A DNA stretch of 64,000 bases from Nectonema munidae (taxonomy: Eukaryota; Nematomorpha; Nectonematoida; Nectonematidae): the NCBI GenBank assembly GCA_030549495.1, contig JAUIRK010000786.1:124001-188000 (forward strand), given 5' to 3'. Of this stretch, positions 25,648 through 37,500 are shown one piece after another. Position 1 is the stretch's first letter. Every line of letters begins with the position of its first letter. A program made the position numbers and the translations under genes. The notes under the pieces were generated by a model. That model searched no databases. It saw nothing but the letters and a program-made list of their open reading frames with translations, and was not told the origin of the DNA.

Positions 25648-25982
25648 CAGTACCCGCGCTAAAGCTAAATTTCAAGGGGGGCTGAAATGTAGCAAAGAAA
25701 TACATTTGCAAAAAATTTATTTCCTATATTACTTTATATCCTATATTACTTTGCTGCAAAGCATGAAGTACTTCTGTATAAAAACCTATAGAAATCTCAT
25801 ATTATACATACACATAGCCCAGCATTTATATAAGATCATTGTGTACAATTTTTGCTTATTTATTTTTCCTTTAAAAAGTGCATGGGGCAAAACCAAAAAT
25901 TTTAGGGGGGGGGGGGCGGCAAAGATTAATACAGGGGGGGGGGGGCACGTGCCTTAAAATTATATAGATAGCGCGGGCACTG
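25648..25982. mobile_element. hAT MITE, 335 bp, with 8-bp target duplication
   Basis: Inverted termini CAGTACCCGCGCTA and TAGCGCGGGCACTG (14 bp, one mismatch) are flanked by ATCCCACA (25640-25647) and ATCCCACG (25983-25990), an 8-bp target duplication with one difference, as made by hAT transposases. Two runs of 12 G lie near the right end. Same family as the copy at 46778. Confidence 0.85.
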
Positions 25983-25996
25983 ATCCCACGGTATTT

Positions 25997-26058
25997 TTTT
26001 TATTTATTTATTTAGAAAAAAAGAATTATAAAAATAATCTGAAATATAAAAAGAAGGA
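25997..26058 (-). mobile_element. Short retroposed insertion with 18-bp target duplication
   Basis: ACTGATCCCACGGTATTT occurs at 25979-25996 and again at 26059-26076, flanking about 62 bp that begin with (TTTA)n. Read on the minus strand this is a short body ending in (TAAA)n, the form of a LINE-mobilised fragment. The duplication includes the last bases of the hAT MITE, so this insertion is younger. Confidence 0.7.
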
Positions 26059-27068
26059 ACTGATCCCACGGTATTTGATATATCTAACTAGTGTAAACAT
26101 TAGTGATTCAGGTTACACTTATGAAATATCCATTTATTGTGAACACTGATTAGACTAGTGTAATTTCAATGTTTCATTTAATTGTTTTTTTGTATATTAT
26201 AAATAATACAATCATGATAATAATCTAATAGGAAATTGAGTCTCTTAGCGCTATTAGTACTGGGGTCGTAAAAATTTAATTGTACAAAATTGGCTGAATC
26301 ATATGCCTTCAAATTTAGTGGCCTTTCCTAAAATCATTAGCTGCATCTTTTGATACCATTTTCAAGGTAGTTGAATGAAAATTTTATGTCAAAAATTGTC
26401 AATCAAAAATTAAAATTTTTCAGTAAAATTTAACATTATCTGTAGTTAACATTATACCTTAGTTAGGGTCTATATTATATACTATCTTAAAAATTTATAA
26501 TTATATACAGTTTTGAACGCATAATACTTTATATAATTAATTTTTTGAATAATCATGGCTACTTTTTAGAAAATGTCAATAAAAATCTTGATTGATCAGA
26601 AATATCCTTTAAATAATATTCCTTTAAATTTTACATAAAATATGTTTTTATACTAAATCGACCAATCTGATTTTATTTCTGTAGTCATTTTTAACATTTA
26701 GGATTTCAAAATAACTATAAGTGTTAATCAAATAGCGGTTTACTTCTAAAAATTGTCTCCAAAAAATTGTCCTTCAAATTTTACATACAATATGTTTTAT
26801 ACTAAATTGGCCATGATGGTTTCATTTCTGGACTAATTTTTTACATTTAGGATGTGAAAATAGCTATAAATGATTATCAAATTTTCGGCTTACTTTTAAA
26901 AATTTTCTCCAAAAACATTCATTCAAATTTTACATGAAATATAAGTTTTTATACAAAATCCATCATTCTGGTTTCATTTCTCAACTCAGTTTTCACATTT
27001 AGAGGCCTTAAAATATCTGTCAGTGTCAATCAAATTTGCGGTTTACGACTAAAAACTATCTCCACAAG

Positions 27069-29646
27069 CATAGGCGTAGAAACCAGGGGGAGGGGGGATA
27101 AACTATTTAGTTTGTGAATTTTTTTAACGTTTTATTTGAATTTTATATTATAATTATGAAATATTTTATACTAATTTTAAAGTCTATATTATTTTGAAAA
27201 ATTTTATTTCTTGTTTTTTATATGATATTATGGTTTTTGATATTATTGATTATTGTATGATATTAAATGTATTTCAGAGATAAATGACAAATGTCTCCAA
27301 ATGAAAAGTTCAAAGGAACATCAATAACATCTTTTTTTAAAGTTGCCGAAAGAATTAATGAAAAACAGGAAGTTCTAATTGAAAAAGAAAATTTAGATCA
27401 AAATACCAGTAATAATGTGTCCATGGAGAAAAGTTCTTCCAACAAAACTCATTCTTGTGCAACTTTTCCAGGCCCAAATCAACCAAATACCTCAATTTTT
27501 CCAACCAAAGTCACATCTTCTCAAAAAGTTTTTTTTTCAGGAAAAGTGGTTCAAAGTATATCCGTGTTTACACTATGATCGAGCAAGTTAAAAAGTATGG
27601 CGAAAAAACAAAGAGCCTTAAAAACCGTGAAAAACAAAGAGCCTTAAAAACCGTGAAAAACAAAGAGCCTTAAAAACCGTGAAAAACAAAGAGTTAGCCT
27701 TTATTGTAGAAGGGGTTTCAAAAACTGTAAAAAGGCCACAACAAAATTTGACGCTCATCATGGTTCTGAATGCAACAAAGTCTCTGTTACATACAAAGCT
27801 TTGAACCCGATTGAAAAAATCAATACTTTGATTGACTTGACAAAACTCAAACAACAAAAAGAAGCATGAAACTATTTCTTGGAAATTTTCAAGTGTATGA
27901 AGTTTTTATTGACGCAAGGGCTCGCGTTCAGGGGACATACCCCCGAACAAGACAATTTTCATCAACTATTGAAAATGTTTCGTGAGTCTGCTGATGAAGG
28001 TTCAGCGCCTTTTTTGAAAAAGTTAGCCAATTACACTTCTCCCACAATACAGGAAGAGATAATTCAGCTATTCAGCCAGGATATTTTGAGAACACTTTCA
28101 GCTCAAATTGTGAAGAATGCTTCGTTATGAAAATGAGAAAATTAAACAGATGCGATTCAATGGGTTCATGGAGTTATTTTCAAAAGGTCTGGAAAGTTCA
28201 AGGTATTTCAGATTTCAATTAGATTACATGTTTTTGTTATATACCTTTTTTTCAATTTATTTTCACTTTTTCTTTAAAATACAATATTAGGAATCTGTTC
28301 AAATCCATAACAACAGATAGTTTAACAGACAATAATGGTGATGATGAACTTACCGTCAATCTTGGAGCAATTTGACCTCTTTGTCCAACCAGATGACTTT
28401 GTAGACGTTCAGCAATAATGTCTGTTAAAAACAGTTATGAAGTTGTTTTGAAAAGTTTGAAAGAGATGGCATCAACTAATTCCTATGTTACTTCAGGAAT
28501 AAAAGCCAACGGTCTTTATGATCGTTTTTCAAAAGGAAAACCTTACTTGCTTTAGAAATGGTCATCAAACTTTTGACACTTTTAGAAAAACTTAATCGGT
28601 TAACGCAATCTGGTCATGCTGTTGTCTCAAGTTAGATATTTCATTATGCCAATTTTTTTATAACAATATAATGTATAAAATTGTATTCACAACAGGTACC
28701 CTTGAAGAAGTTGAAATTACAATCGATCAAATTTCCTCATCGAGATCTGTTGATGATTTTCGTTCCATATATAAAATGTCAGTCGAAGAAATAAACAAAT
28801 TTCAGTTAAAACCGTTGAATTTTCTGCGGAAAAAGAAAGCTAGCATTAAATTATGGAGTGAAAGTTCAGAAGATATTATCGTTAAACAAAATTTTAAAGA
28901 ACAATACTTTCATGCCCTCGACTCAATAATTTTGAAAATGAAAGAAATGTATCATTTGAGCAAGCCCGACCTCAATAAATACAACATTCTTGAAAGCACT
29001 CTAATTTCAGGAAAAATTTCGGACCATGAAGTTTTGAAGCAGTATCCAGAAATACATATGCAAACATTAGAAGTAGAGATGGCAATGTAGCAAAAAACAC
29101 ACACAGAGAGCATTCAAGAGGCAAAAGTAAGTTACCGAAACATGAACAAAGAAGTTCACATACTTTTTCCCCAAGTTGCTGATTGTTTGTCCGGTTTCAT
29201 CAAGTGGATGCGAACGCAGATTTTCTGCTCTGAGAAGACTGAAAACGTCGCTCAGAAATACTATGAGCCAAAAAAGGCTGAATGCTGTTTGCAACATCCA
29301 TCAAAGTCTTCTTGATATGATTTCTGTTGAAATTCTTGCAGAGCAGTTTGCCAAGTCGAATGAAAGAAGACGCGACACTTTTGGTTTTTGACACTTTTTA
29401 TCCATCATTTGTGCAATATATCAAATATAATTCATTAATGTGCAATTTTTTCAACCTTTTTTTTCATACCCGATATTCCAAAATAAATTTCCAGTTTTTG
29501 AATATAGTTGTGATAAATTTCTAAGATTCAGTGTCCTATAGAAAAAGATCCCCCTCACCGAAGAGAAATGGAGCAAAAAATTTTAAGGTCATACCCCCCC
29601 CCCCCCCCCCCCCCTCCCCAGCCTTTTCAACCTTCCTACGCCACTG
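27069..29646 (+). mobile_element. hAT transposon, 2578 bp, both ends and target duplication kept
   Basis: Flanked by a perfect 8-bp duplication TCCACAAG (27061-27068 and 29647-29654). Termini are CATAGGCGTAGAAACC and, in reverse complement, CAGTGGCGTAGGAAGG. The plus-strand transposase relic runs from the ATG at 27291: N-terminal KFKGTSITSFFKVAERI, a TTF-type finger region around 27550, AFRGHTPEQDNFHQLLKMF (about 27920), and the C-terminal VSSSGCERRFSALRRLKT and dimerisation helix ending RRDTFGF at 29391. It belongs to the ZMYM1/52-kDa-repressor-like branch of hAT. Several frameshifts and stops break it, one tied to a triplicated 26-bp unit. It sits inside the satellite array. Confidence 0.88.
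27612..27691 (+). repeat. 26-bp unit repeated three times in the hAT transposase
   Basis: GAGCCTTAAAAACCGTGAAA plus AACAAA recurs head to tail (27612, 27638, 27664). As 26 is not a multiple of three, each extra copy shifts the frame. Confidence 0.9.
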
Positions 29647-30450
29647 TCCACAAGTATTAATTCTGATTTTAGATGAAATATATGTTTTATACCAAATCAA
29701 CCATGCTAGTTACATTTCCGAACTCAGTTTTTGCTGGTTTGAAAATATCTGCAAGCGTCGATAAAATATGTGGTTTAAGTTTGAAAACTGTTTTCAAATA
29801 TATCTCAAATTTTATATGAAATATATATACGAAATCAAACATGCTAGTTTCATTTATGGACTCAATTTTTGCATTTAGGATGTGAAAATACCTATAAGTA
29901 TCAATCAAATTTGCGTTTAGTTCTAAAATTTGTTTCCAAAAATATTGATTCAAATTTTACATGAAGTATATGTTTTTATAGCAAATAGATAATGCTTGTT
30001 TCATTTCTGGACTCTGTTTTCGCTTTTAAAGGTTTTACTGTCAGTGTCAATCAAATTTGCGATTTTCGTCTGAAAATTATCTCCAAAAATATTCTCTCTA
30101 ATTTTACATGAAATCTATGTTTTTATACCAAATTAAGCATACTAGTTTTATTTCTGAAATCAGTTTTTGCATTTGAGGTTTTAAAATTTCTGAAAGTGTC
30201 AAATAAATGTTCAATTTACGTCTGTCTATAAAAATATTTTTGAAATTTAAATATATATGTTTTTATACAAAATGAAAGATACTGGTTTCATTTTTAGATT
30301 CAGGTTTAGCATCTATGGTTTTAGAATTCTCAAAGCTGCAATCACATTTGCGGTTTGCTTCTAGATACTGTCTTCAAAATTATAAAATATCTTTTATATC
30401 AAATCGATTATGCTTACTTTATTTCTGTACTCCATTTTGGATAATAAATG

Positions 30451-31650
30451 GTGTTAGGAGGTGGCAATTGAAATAGTGATGTATGCCTCAAAATGAATTC
30501 TGCAAATTTTTTTCAAAAAATCGTTGTATATTAGTTATATAGTAAAAATATACTTTTTTGTATATTTTAGTGTATAATACTTTATTTATTTAAAAAAACA
30601 AAACGTATTATAAATTCTTTTAAAAAATAGTATAAGAAAAGGAAACAAGCTGAAAACTAATTGAAAAGAAACCTATGATCAAAAGAAATAAGTAAAAAAA
30701 ATGTATCTTAACTAAAAGGAAGATCTATCATGTTCTAATGAACTAGGAAGTGGTGTAATGATCTAATATTGGGTGCTTCAAAAAAAATTTTGACCGTGAA
30801 AAAGAAGTTCCTCTTTTACAAATGAAAAATCTTTAAATCTATAGCTTTTCATTTAGGATTACAATTATCATTTAATTAAGAATGGTAGGAAATCTGAAAA
30901 TTTACAATAGATCAGAGTTATCAAAAATTGCACAGATGCCAATATGTGAGAATTTCGTCACTATCAAGATATTTTGTAATTTAAATTAAATTTGTCCATC
31001 TTTTTTCTTTTGCGTGAAAGAGAATCTTTTAGATGAAGAAGGTAGACAACTTTTTGTAATTGAACGATGAACATTGCGAATGATTAGTTAGAAAAAACCT
31101 TTGAACTGAGATTTGTTGACAAATATTCAGGCCTGATAATAAAATACACGATACTAATAATAAAAAAAGCCTAAGATCATCAAGAAGATTCTTTACAGAA
31201 TGTTTAGAGAGTGGAAAAAAACTGTTCAAAATAAATCCTTAAAAAAGTTTTATACATTGAAGATAATAAATTTCTAAAGAAAAAAGAGCTACCAAGAGGA
31301 TAGAATAAATAGCAAAATTACATACTGATGTAATTTTTCAGCACTTGAGAGGACAAAAGCACTAATAGTGTTAAAAGTCGTATACAATTACAATATTTTT
31401 GGTATTCCATTTCATTCGTAAAAACATTCTTTACATACAATTCGTCATCACACAAACACTGTAAAATTAAAGTCTTTTTGATTGTTTTCAATTTCCTGTA
31501 ATATGATTTATTTTCCTATCTTATCTGTATTTGTTTTCTACAATCTTTCATTTTTACTTTTTGTTAGTTACCTTTCTTCTTCTAAACAGATCTCATAAAT
31601 TTACATAAATAAATTAGATTACTTCAAATGATAATGTCAAATGTTTAAAA
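30451..31650. other. Intergenic, no gene supported
   Basis: AT-rich sequence between the satellite and the piggyBac relic. TTGGGTGCTTCAAAAA near 30768 could be a worn mariner edge, unsupported otherwise. Confidence 0.35.
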
Positions 31651-33290
31651 TTATGCTGAATTAGTTGTCTGAAGTAGGTAATGCGTTTGAAAGTCAGAAT
31701 AATATTTCTCTTTATATCGAGTTCGTTTTCTTCTGAAACGAGATCAGTTTTGTTGAAAATCAAGGTGCTTTTGAGTTATCAAAGGATGAAAAAATTGAAT
31801 GGAAAACACAACCTTTTCGATCAAGTGGGCGACACTTTGTATAAAATATAATCAATGTGAAACCTGGATCAACAAAATACACATTTCGGAAATTCAAAAT
31901 GTCTTTATTTTTTCCTTAAAAAATTTAAAAAAAAATGATTATACCATGGTAGGCCATAAAACTTTTAAAGAAAATTGACTGACTTTAGATGACATAGAAT
32001 TGAATGCGTTCTTAGGAGTTATAATTTCTAAGAAGTTATAATCTTTGTAGCTCTGAAAATGGACGTCAAATCTTCGTAACCATAATGACAAGACATTGAT
32101 TTGAAAATATATGTGCAGCTTTCAAGTTCGAATTGGGGTCAATAAGAGAATTATGGGGTGTTGTTGTTGTTTGTTGAATTGACGCAGCTCGTAAGTAAGC
32201 TGCACTTGGCTTATCAAAAGAGTTGGGAGCCTTGGGGATCGAACCCCTGACCTTCAACTTTTAAGCTGAGAGGTACACCCTAACAACCATTGAGGCTCAA
32301 TAATTATGGAGTGTATCGAGTTTAATTTTTGAAAAATTATTTAATTTGCTACTGTTGATGATCAGTTGAAGGCCTTTCGGGGCAAGGCTCCTTTCAGAGA
32401 GTATCTTCCTAACACACGTGTAAAATACAGGATAAAATTATGGATTTTATGAGACTCCATTTCAAGCTAAAATTGGAGAAGTTTACTATATCTCGGTAAA
32501 AAATTCTATTTACCTCAAAAAGATTTTGCCAAGTCAGTTTGTTTTCGATTTGTACAAAGATTTAAAGAGCTATGATGTCACATTTGATCTTTTTTATTCC
32601 TATTCTTTCGCAAAAAAATTTAACTTCGATTGGAAATATGAAAAAAAACAAAGCTCCTTTTTAAAAAATTTTGAATCTTACAAGTAGTTTTTAGTCTTCT
32701 TTTATGTTTTTTTCATTATTTCAGGGACTAGAAAAATTGATTTGTAGGTTTCTTTTTACTGATGAGACTACTATTCTTTCTTACTTGCCAAAGAAAAACA
32801 AAATTGTTATTATGCAAAGTGCTTTCCATCACGATAAAGAGACTTTGAATAGAGAAGCAAAACATCAGAAAGTAATTAACAACTTTAATAGGAAGCAGTT
32901 GACATTTTGATCAAATCGTTTCTTTTTACATTGTGAGCCGAAGAACAAATGGTTTGCCTGTTGCATTCTTTTTACTGAAATAAATGAAAGTTGGAAAAAA
33001 ATTGACCAAATAAACTAATATTGTTTCTTGGCTACTTAGGTAGGTTCTTGGCTAAGAACACATAGAAAGGCCAAGAGTCCTGTCGAGTCAGATTAGATCA
33101 AATTTATATGTAAGAAGAATTCAAGATTGGAGCTCCACTTCCTGTACATTTTTACAAAACAATGATGGAAAACGAAAAAGAGGCAAATGTCATATTTGTA
33201 AAAGATCACACAAAAAGTGTGATTCAAAATGTGTAAAATTTCATAAATACATTTGTAAAAATTGTTCATTTTATTTTTTTATATTTAATT
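31650..33290 (+). mobile_element. piggyBac transposon relic
   Basis: Plus-strand fragments follow piggyBac order: KIEWKTQPFRSSGRHF near 31790, LDDIELNAFLGVIIS near 31990, DDQLKAFRGKAPFREYLPNT near 32360 (catalytic Asp region), KYRIKLWIL near 32430, FTDETTILSYLPKKNKIVIM near 32760, and a C-terminal Cys-rich zinc ribbon GKCHICKRSHKKCDSKC near 33190. Frameshifts and stops are frequent, perhaps ten. A SINE is inserted at 32150-32302. TTAA-flanked ends were not resolved. Confidence 0.8.
32150..32302 (-). mobile_element. tRNA-derived SINE with (CAA)n tail, inserted in piggyBac
   Basis: On the minus strand: GAGCCTCAATGGTTGTTAGG (A-box region), then GGGGTTCGATCCCC (B box), a body of about 60 nt, and a tail CAACAAACAACAACAACAC. 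Flanking AATTATGGGGTG and AATTATGGAGTG look like a target duplication. Acceptor and anticodon arms pair poorly, so it is not a functional tRNA. Confidence 0.75.
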
Positions 33291-34520
33291 AATAAAGTGT
33301 TTTTACTTTCAAAAATAATTTATTAAGAAATTTTTTAGTGTAGAACCAGCTTAGTTAACCAGGTTCCATTTGGACCCAAAGAAGGGGGATGATTCTAAAT
33401 AAATGGGTAACAAGCAGTTTTCACTACCGAATATGGCAATTATCTCAATAGGGCCTTGTTTATTCCAATAGATGATAATGAATCGCTTTCAACTAAGATC
33501 GGTTTGAAGCCAGCAATTGGTAATCCTTTCAAAGAATTTTATGTGAATCATAGTGCAATAACAGGTATATGGATAGTTTTAATAGAAACTGCTGAAGACT
33601 GTTTCAAAATTGTATGATTAGGTTCTCTTGTTCATTACTTGTCTCGTTAATCGCCACAACTGTTGTTAGACTGCCCAATAAGATAAATCTGTCACGATTT
33701 TAATAATAAGCAGATCACTTTGCGCCTTTGAATGAGTGTGTAGAAAATAATTAAACCCTTTTATAAAATGATAATGGACTGAATTAGAATAGTCTTATTA
33801 AACAGAAGATAAAACGAAAAATTCCCATTGTAAATAATTCGTAAACAATCATCTGTGCACAATAAAGGTGTAATAGACTCATTTAAAACTCTGTTATTTG
33901 ATTAACTGGACTAATCCACCTTTAGGAGTACAAAAATCTAAAAAAATGTTTTTTTATTGTAAAGAAAATATACTCCTCACGCCAATAGAGCCAACGCGTT
34001 TATAATCCTATTCAAAATAAAAAAAGAATGAATGAATAACCAAATTATTTAATCACAGAGTAAAGGAAGTAAGAGTAAAGAAGACAAAAACATTCAACTT
34101 GTGACAGAATCTGTTTATTTATATAACAAAAGTTGTTTTCCATTTTTACAACGAAATTTCTTTGTGGGCTTGGTCTTATTTTCGCTGAAAAGAGAATTTC
34201 GTAAATTGAAATTAGTTGTATTGGAATAATCAAATAAATTATCCAGGCAGTGAGAATACCAAAATCTGAGTTATATTAAAAATTTCGTTATAATTATCGT
34301 TTAAAAGGTATATTTAAAGCTATTGATTTGAAAATTGGATAAAAAAATATATGTAGCAGAAAATGGAAAAATAAATTCAAACATATTTATCATCCATTAT
34401 AAATATCAAAGCATAGAAAAATAGCAAAAGTCATCAGTTTAATTTTAGATATTTAACAACCTCTACGGGATAAAACAGTAATTAAAAATAAGTTCGTTAA
34501 AATTAATAATAGAAATAAAA
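33291..34520. other. Intergenic, no gene supported
   Basis: AT-rich sequence between the piggyBac relic and the 3' end of CWC25. Confidence 0.4.
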
Positions 34521-34526
34521 TAAATA

Positions 34527-34532
34527 TTTATT
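34527..34532 (-). promoter_or_regulatory. Polyadenylation signal of CWC25
   Basis: AATAAA on the minus strand, about 17 nt after the CWC25 stop codon (34549-34551). A further TTTTATTTC stretch follows. Confidence 0.5.
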
Positions 34533-34548
34533 ATCTCGTTAAGATAAA

Positions 34549-37500
34549 TTATCTTGAATTTTCTTCATGTTTATTCCTTTTTCTCTTAATAACTTCATTG
34601 ATGGTGGTGGATTCAGTAATATTTTTAATCATTGGCCTGAAAATACACGCGTTAATTAGATTATAAGTGTCACAAATAAATCATACTTAATAAAAGAATT
34701 TGTCTTGCTATCGTGATGCAATTTTTCTTTGCATTCTACCAGATTATCTCTATTTAACTGTTTTTCTACTTCAAATTTACGATCTTCCTCTCTCCAAGCA
34801 GCATTTGCTTGCATTTCTTTAATCTTTTCAGATGACTTTCGTGGCCTACTAAATTTAAAAAAAAGAATAAAAATAAGTGAAAGTTGTATAAAATAAATAT
34901 ACAACTAAATGCGAAAAAACTATACAATTTAAGAGAATCATTTTCCATAAATAGAAGTTAGTACTCACAGTACCCTTTCATAGAAGGTGCAGAGCGGGAC
35001 TAATTGAAGCGGCAAATATGAATAATAAAATATACGGTTAAACACATACTAGAATACGAGTCGATTGCTAGAAATAAGAGTACACTATTGTTATCGAATC
35101 TGATTGAAATCGATTTTGACGATGCTATAAAAAAATTTTTTACAGTAAAATACAAAAATTGTTCATCTAATTGTATACGCTAGAACAGTGGTTCTCAACC
35201 TTTTCACTCCAATGGACCTCTTTGATCAATTGTCTGCCTCAAAATTGTATCAAAATTCGCTTTTGAAAAAATTCTATCATATAATCCAGAAAATCTTCAA
35301 AATTCTTTCTTACCAGTGTTCTGTCAAGACCACTGGAGACAAACGTAATTTATATACACAGTGGCGTATTAAGGAGGTGGGTCATTTAGCAGTAGCCACC
35401 CTTCTTAAAATGAAATATGGATCTGTTATATTTGTTTGCCTTCCAGTTTATTTGAAATAGTTATTTTTGTAAATAGAAATTCAATGTAATAGGAATCACC
35501 ACCTTACTAGAATATTTTTATGCTATTATATACGGTGTGATTTTTAATCCAAAACAAAAATGCATGAAATTTTAGGATACTGATAATAATCATATCCGTA
35601 CAATGTAGTTTCTCCGTGATATACTCACACAATAAATGAAATCCACGAAGAGGAAGAATCTACCAAGGACTTCAAAAATACATGAGATTGAAAGTTTAAT
35701 GATTCATTTTTGGCAAATAAAATCAGATTAAATTTACGAAAATTTTTATATAACTTGTATAATAATGATTACATTTATCGAAAATTTTTGACAATTAAAA
35801 TTTGGTACTTTCCTGTTATCGCCCCACCACCCATCGCTCTTCTACCACGATAAATATTCTTGTATTGTTTTAACCTAACCTACATTAAACTTACTATATA
35901 TCATTAATCAAAACCTTTTTCATAGAAAAAAAGCCCATAAATGGAAAATTTAAAGAAATGTGGAACTAATCGAAAGATGCTATCTGGATATTTAGCTGAG
36001 TTTCTTTGGCGTCATTCATCTTGGATTATATATGGTGGTAATATGTTTGATGCGATTCTTTTTGATATGATTGAATTTTATCCACCTACAGATTAAAAGA
36101 TTTTTCACTTGTTTTTTTAATACATTTGTGTACTTTAATACATGTTTTATAACATTTTGGGGTGGTGGGGCGATAACAGGAAAGTACCTAAAATTTTATT
36201 AAAAAACTTTGTCGTTCTTGCAAAAATAACATAATGGCCTAAAAAAAAAGAAATGACAAAGATATGGAAATTTTCAAAGAAGATAAAGGTGTAGTGATAA
36301 GAATCTCTGTTATAAACAAATTTACAGAAATGCTCAAAGGTACAAAACTAATTTCTCAAATAAGGAGCAAAACCTCTGTTCATTCTTCAAAAGATTTTAA
36401 AGTAAGGGAAATCATTTCTTGTCAACTACCACAACATTTCTAAAGGATTTAGTCAAAACAATCGATCTATTAAAAATACGCCATACACTTTGTACACAAC
36501 TATATCAAAAAATTAGGTACATTTTGTCAGTTTTAAAGTGGAAATATATCATTCTTCCTATACCAAAAAAATAAACAAACAAATAATTCATAACAATTCA
36601 TAACATTGTAAATATTTAACATTATAAAAAAGGTAAAAAAAGAAAAAAGTGCGTATATATTTTGAATCAAAAAATAAATTTTGTAAAAAAAAGTAAAAAT
36701 AATAATCATTACTAAAGTGTAAAATCAGAAAGAAAAGATAGAATTTGTGGTTTATATACAAAATACTTTCTAAAATACCGTGAGATCTCGTTTGTCTTTC
36801 GAGCAGAGGCGTAACAAAGAGGGGCCCAGACCTCCCTCCCCCTGAGAAAATTAATTAAAATAGAAAAAAAGAAGTTTTCTAAAAAAATTTTTTGTAACAA
36901 TGTTAGAGAAAGTAGTGTTCTTGACAAGTCTTATATAAAAAAAATAACATTTATGAAATAATCAACTTTATTATCTATTGAAGGAGCTGATATATTAAAA
37001 TATATCTACCTTATCTCGACAATAACAGGATACTTCAGTTATATTGTAGAGTGTGTGTCTTTTCTGCTCTCAATAGAATTTACACCTCTCATCGTAGATC
37101 GATGACTCCCTATAGAGAAGCTAAACGTACACTTTTACATTATGAAACTAGTTCTACTACTTTCGAAATGTTCAAAAAAATATGGCTTAAGGAAGTTATC
37201 TATATAAACACTTATTTTATAATTTTTTAGTAAATTAATAATTAATACATTTTTTGCCCCCCCCCCCCCCCCCCCCTGAATTTTTCATGCCCCCCCCCCC
37301 CCGATGATTAAAACTGGCTACGCCTCTGCTTTGGAGAAGACAGTTATGGGCAAAATAAACTCAAAAATGATTATATATCAATTAAAAATGAAAGTAGCCA
37401 TCAATAAATATACTGTTTGTAGTATGTCTGCTTGGAAAAATGAGGGCTCTTTTCTGAGAAGGAATGTGCTTTTCCTTTAGAGGTTGAAGCCTAAAAGAAT

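Larger units (their letters stand above)
26280..30450 (+). repeat. Degenerate tandem satellite, unit about 140-150 bp, split by a hAT element
   Basis: Recurring landmarks in one orientation: TTTTACAT near 26629, 26779, 26928, then (after the hAT insertion at 27069-29646) about 29669, 29810, 29955, 30102 and 30246; between them GTCAATCAAATTTGCG, TGGTTTCATTTCTGGACTC and CTCCAAAAATATT. Spacing is 141-155 bp. About ten units, strongly diverged. Related units occur at 57460-57980. Confidence 0.85.

Noticed and set aside
32215-32302. Functional tRNA gene on the minus strand
   Set aside because: The B box is perfect, but acceptor, anticodon and T stems pair poorly, and the (CAA)n tail and flanking duplication make it a SINE.
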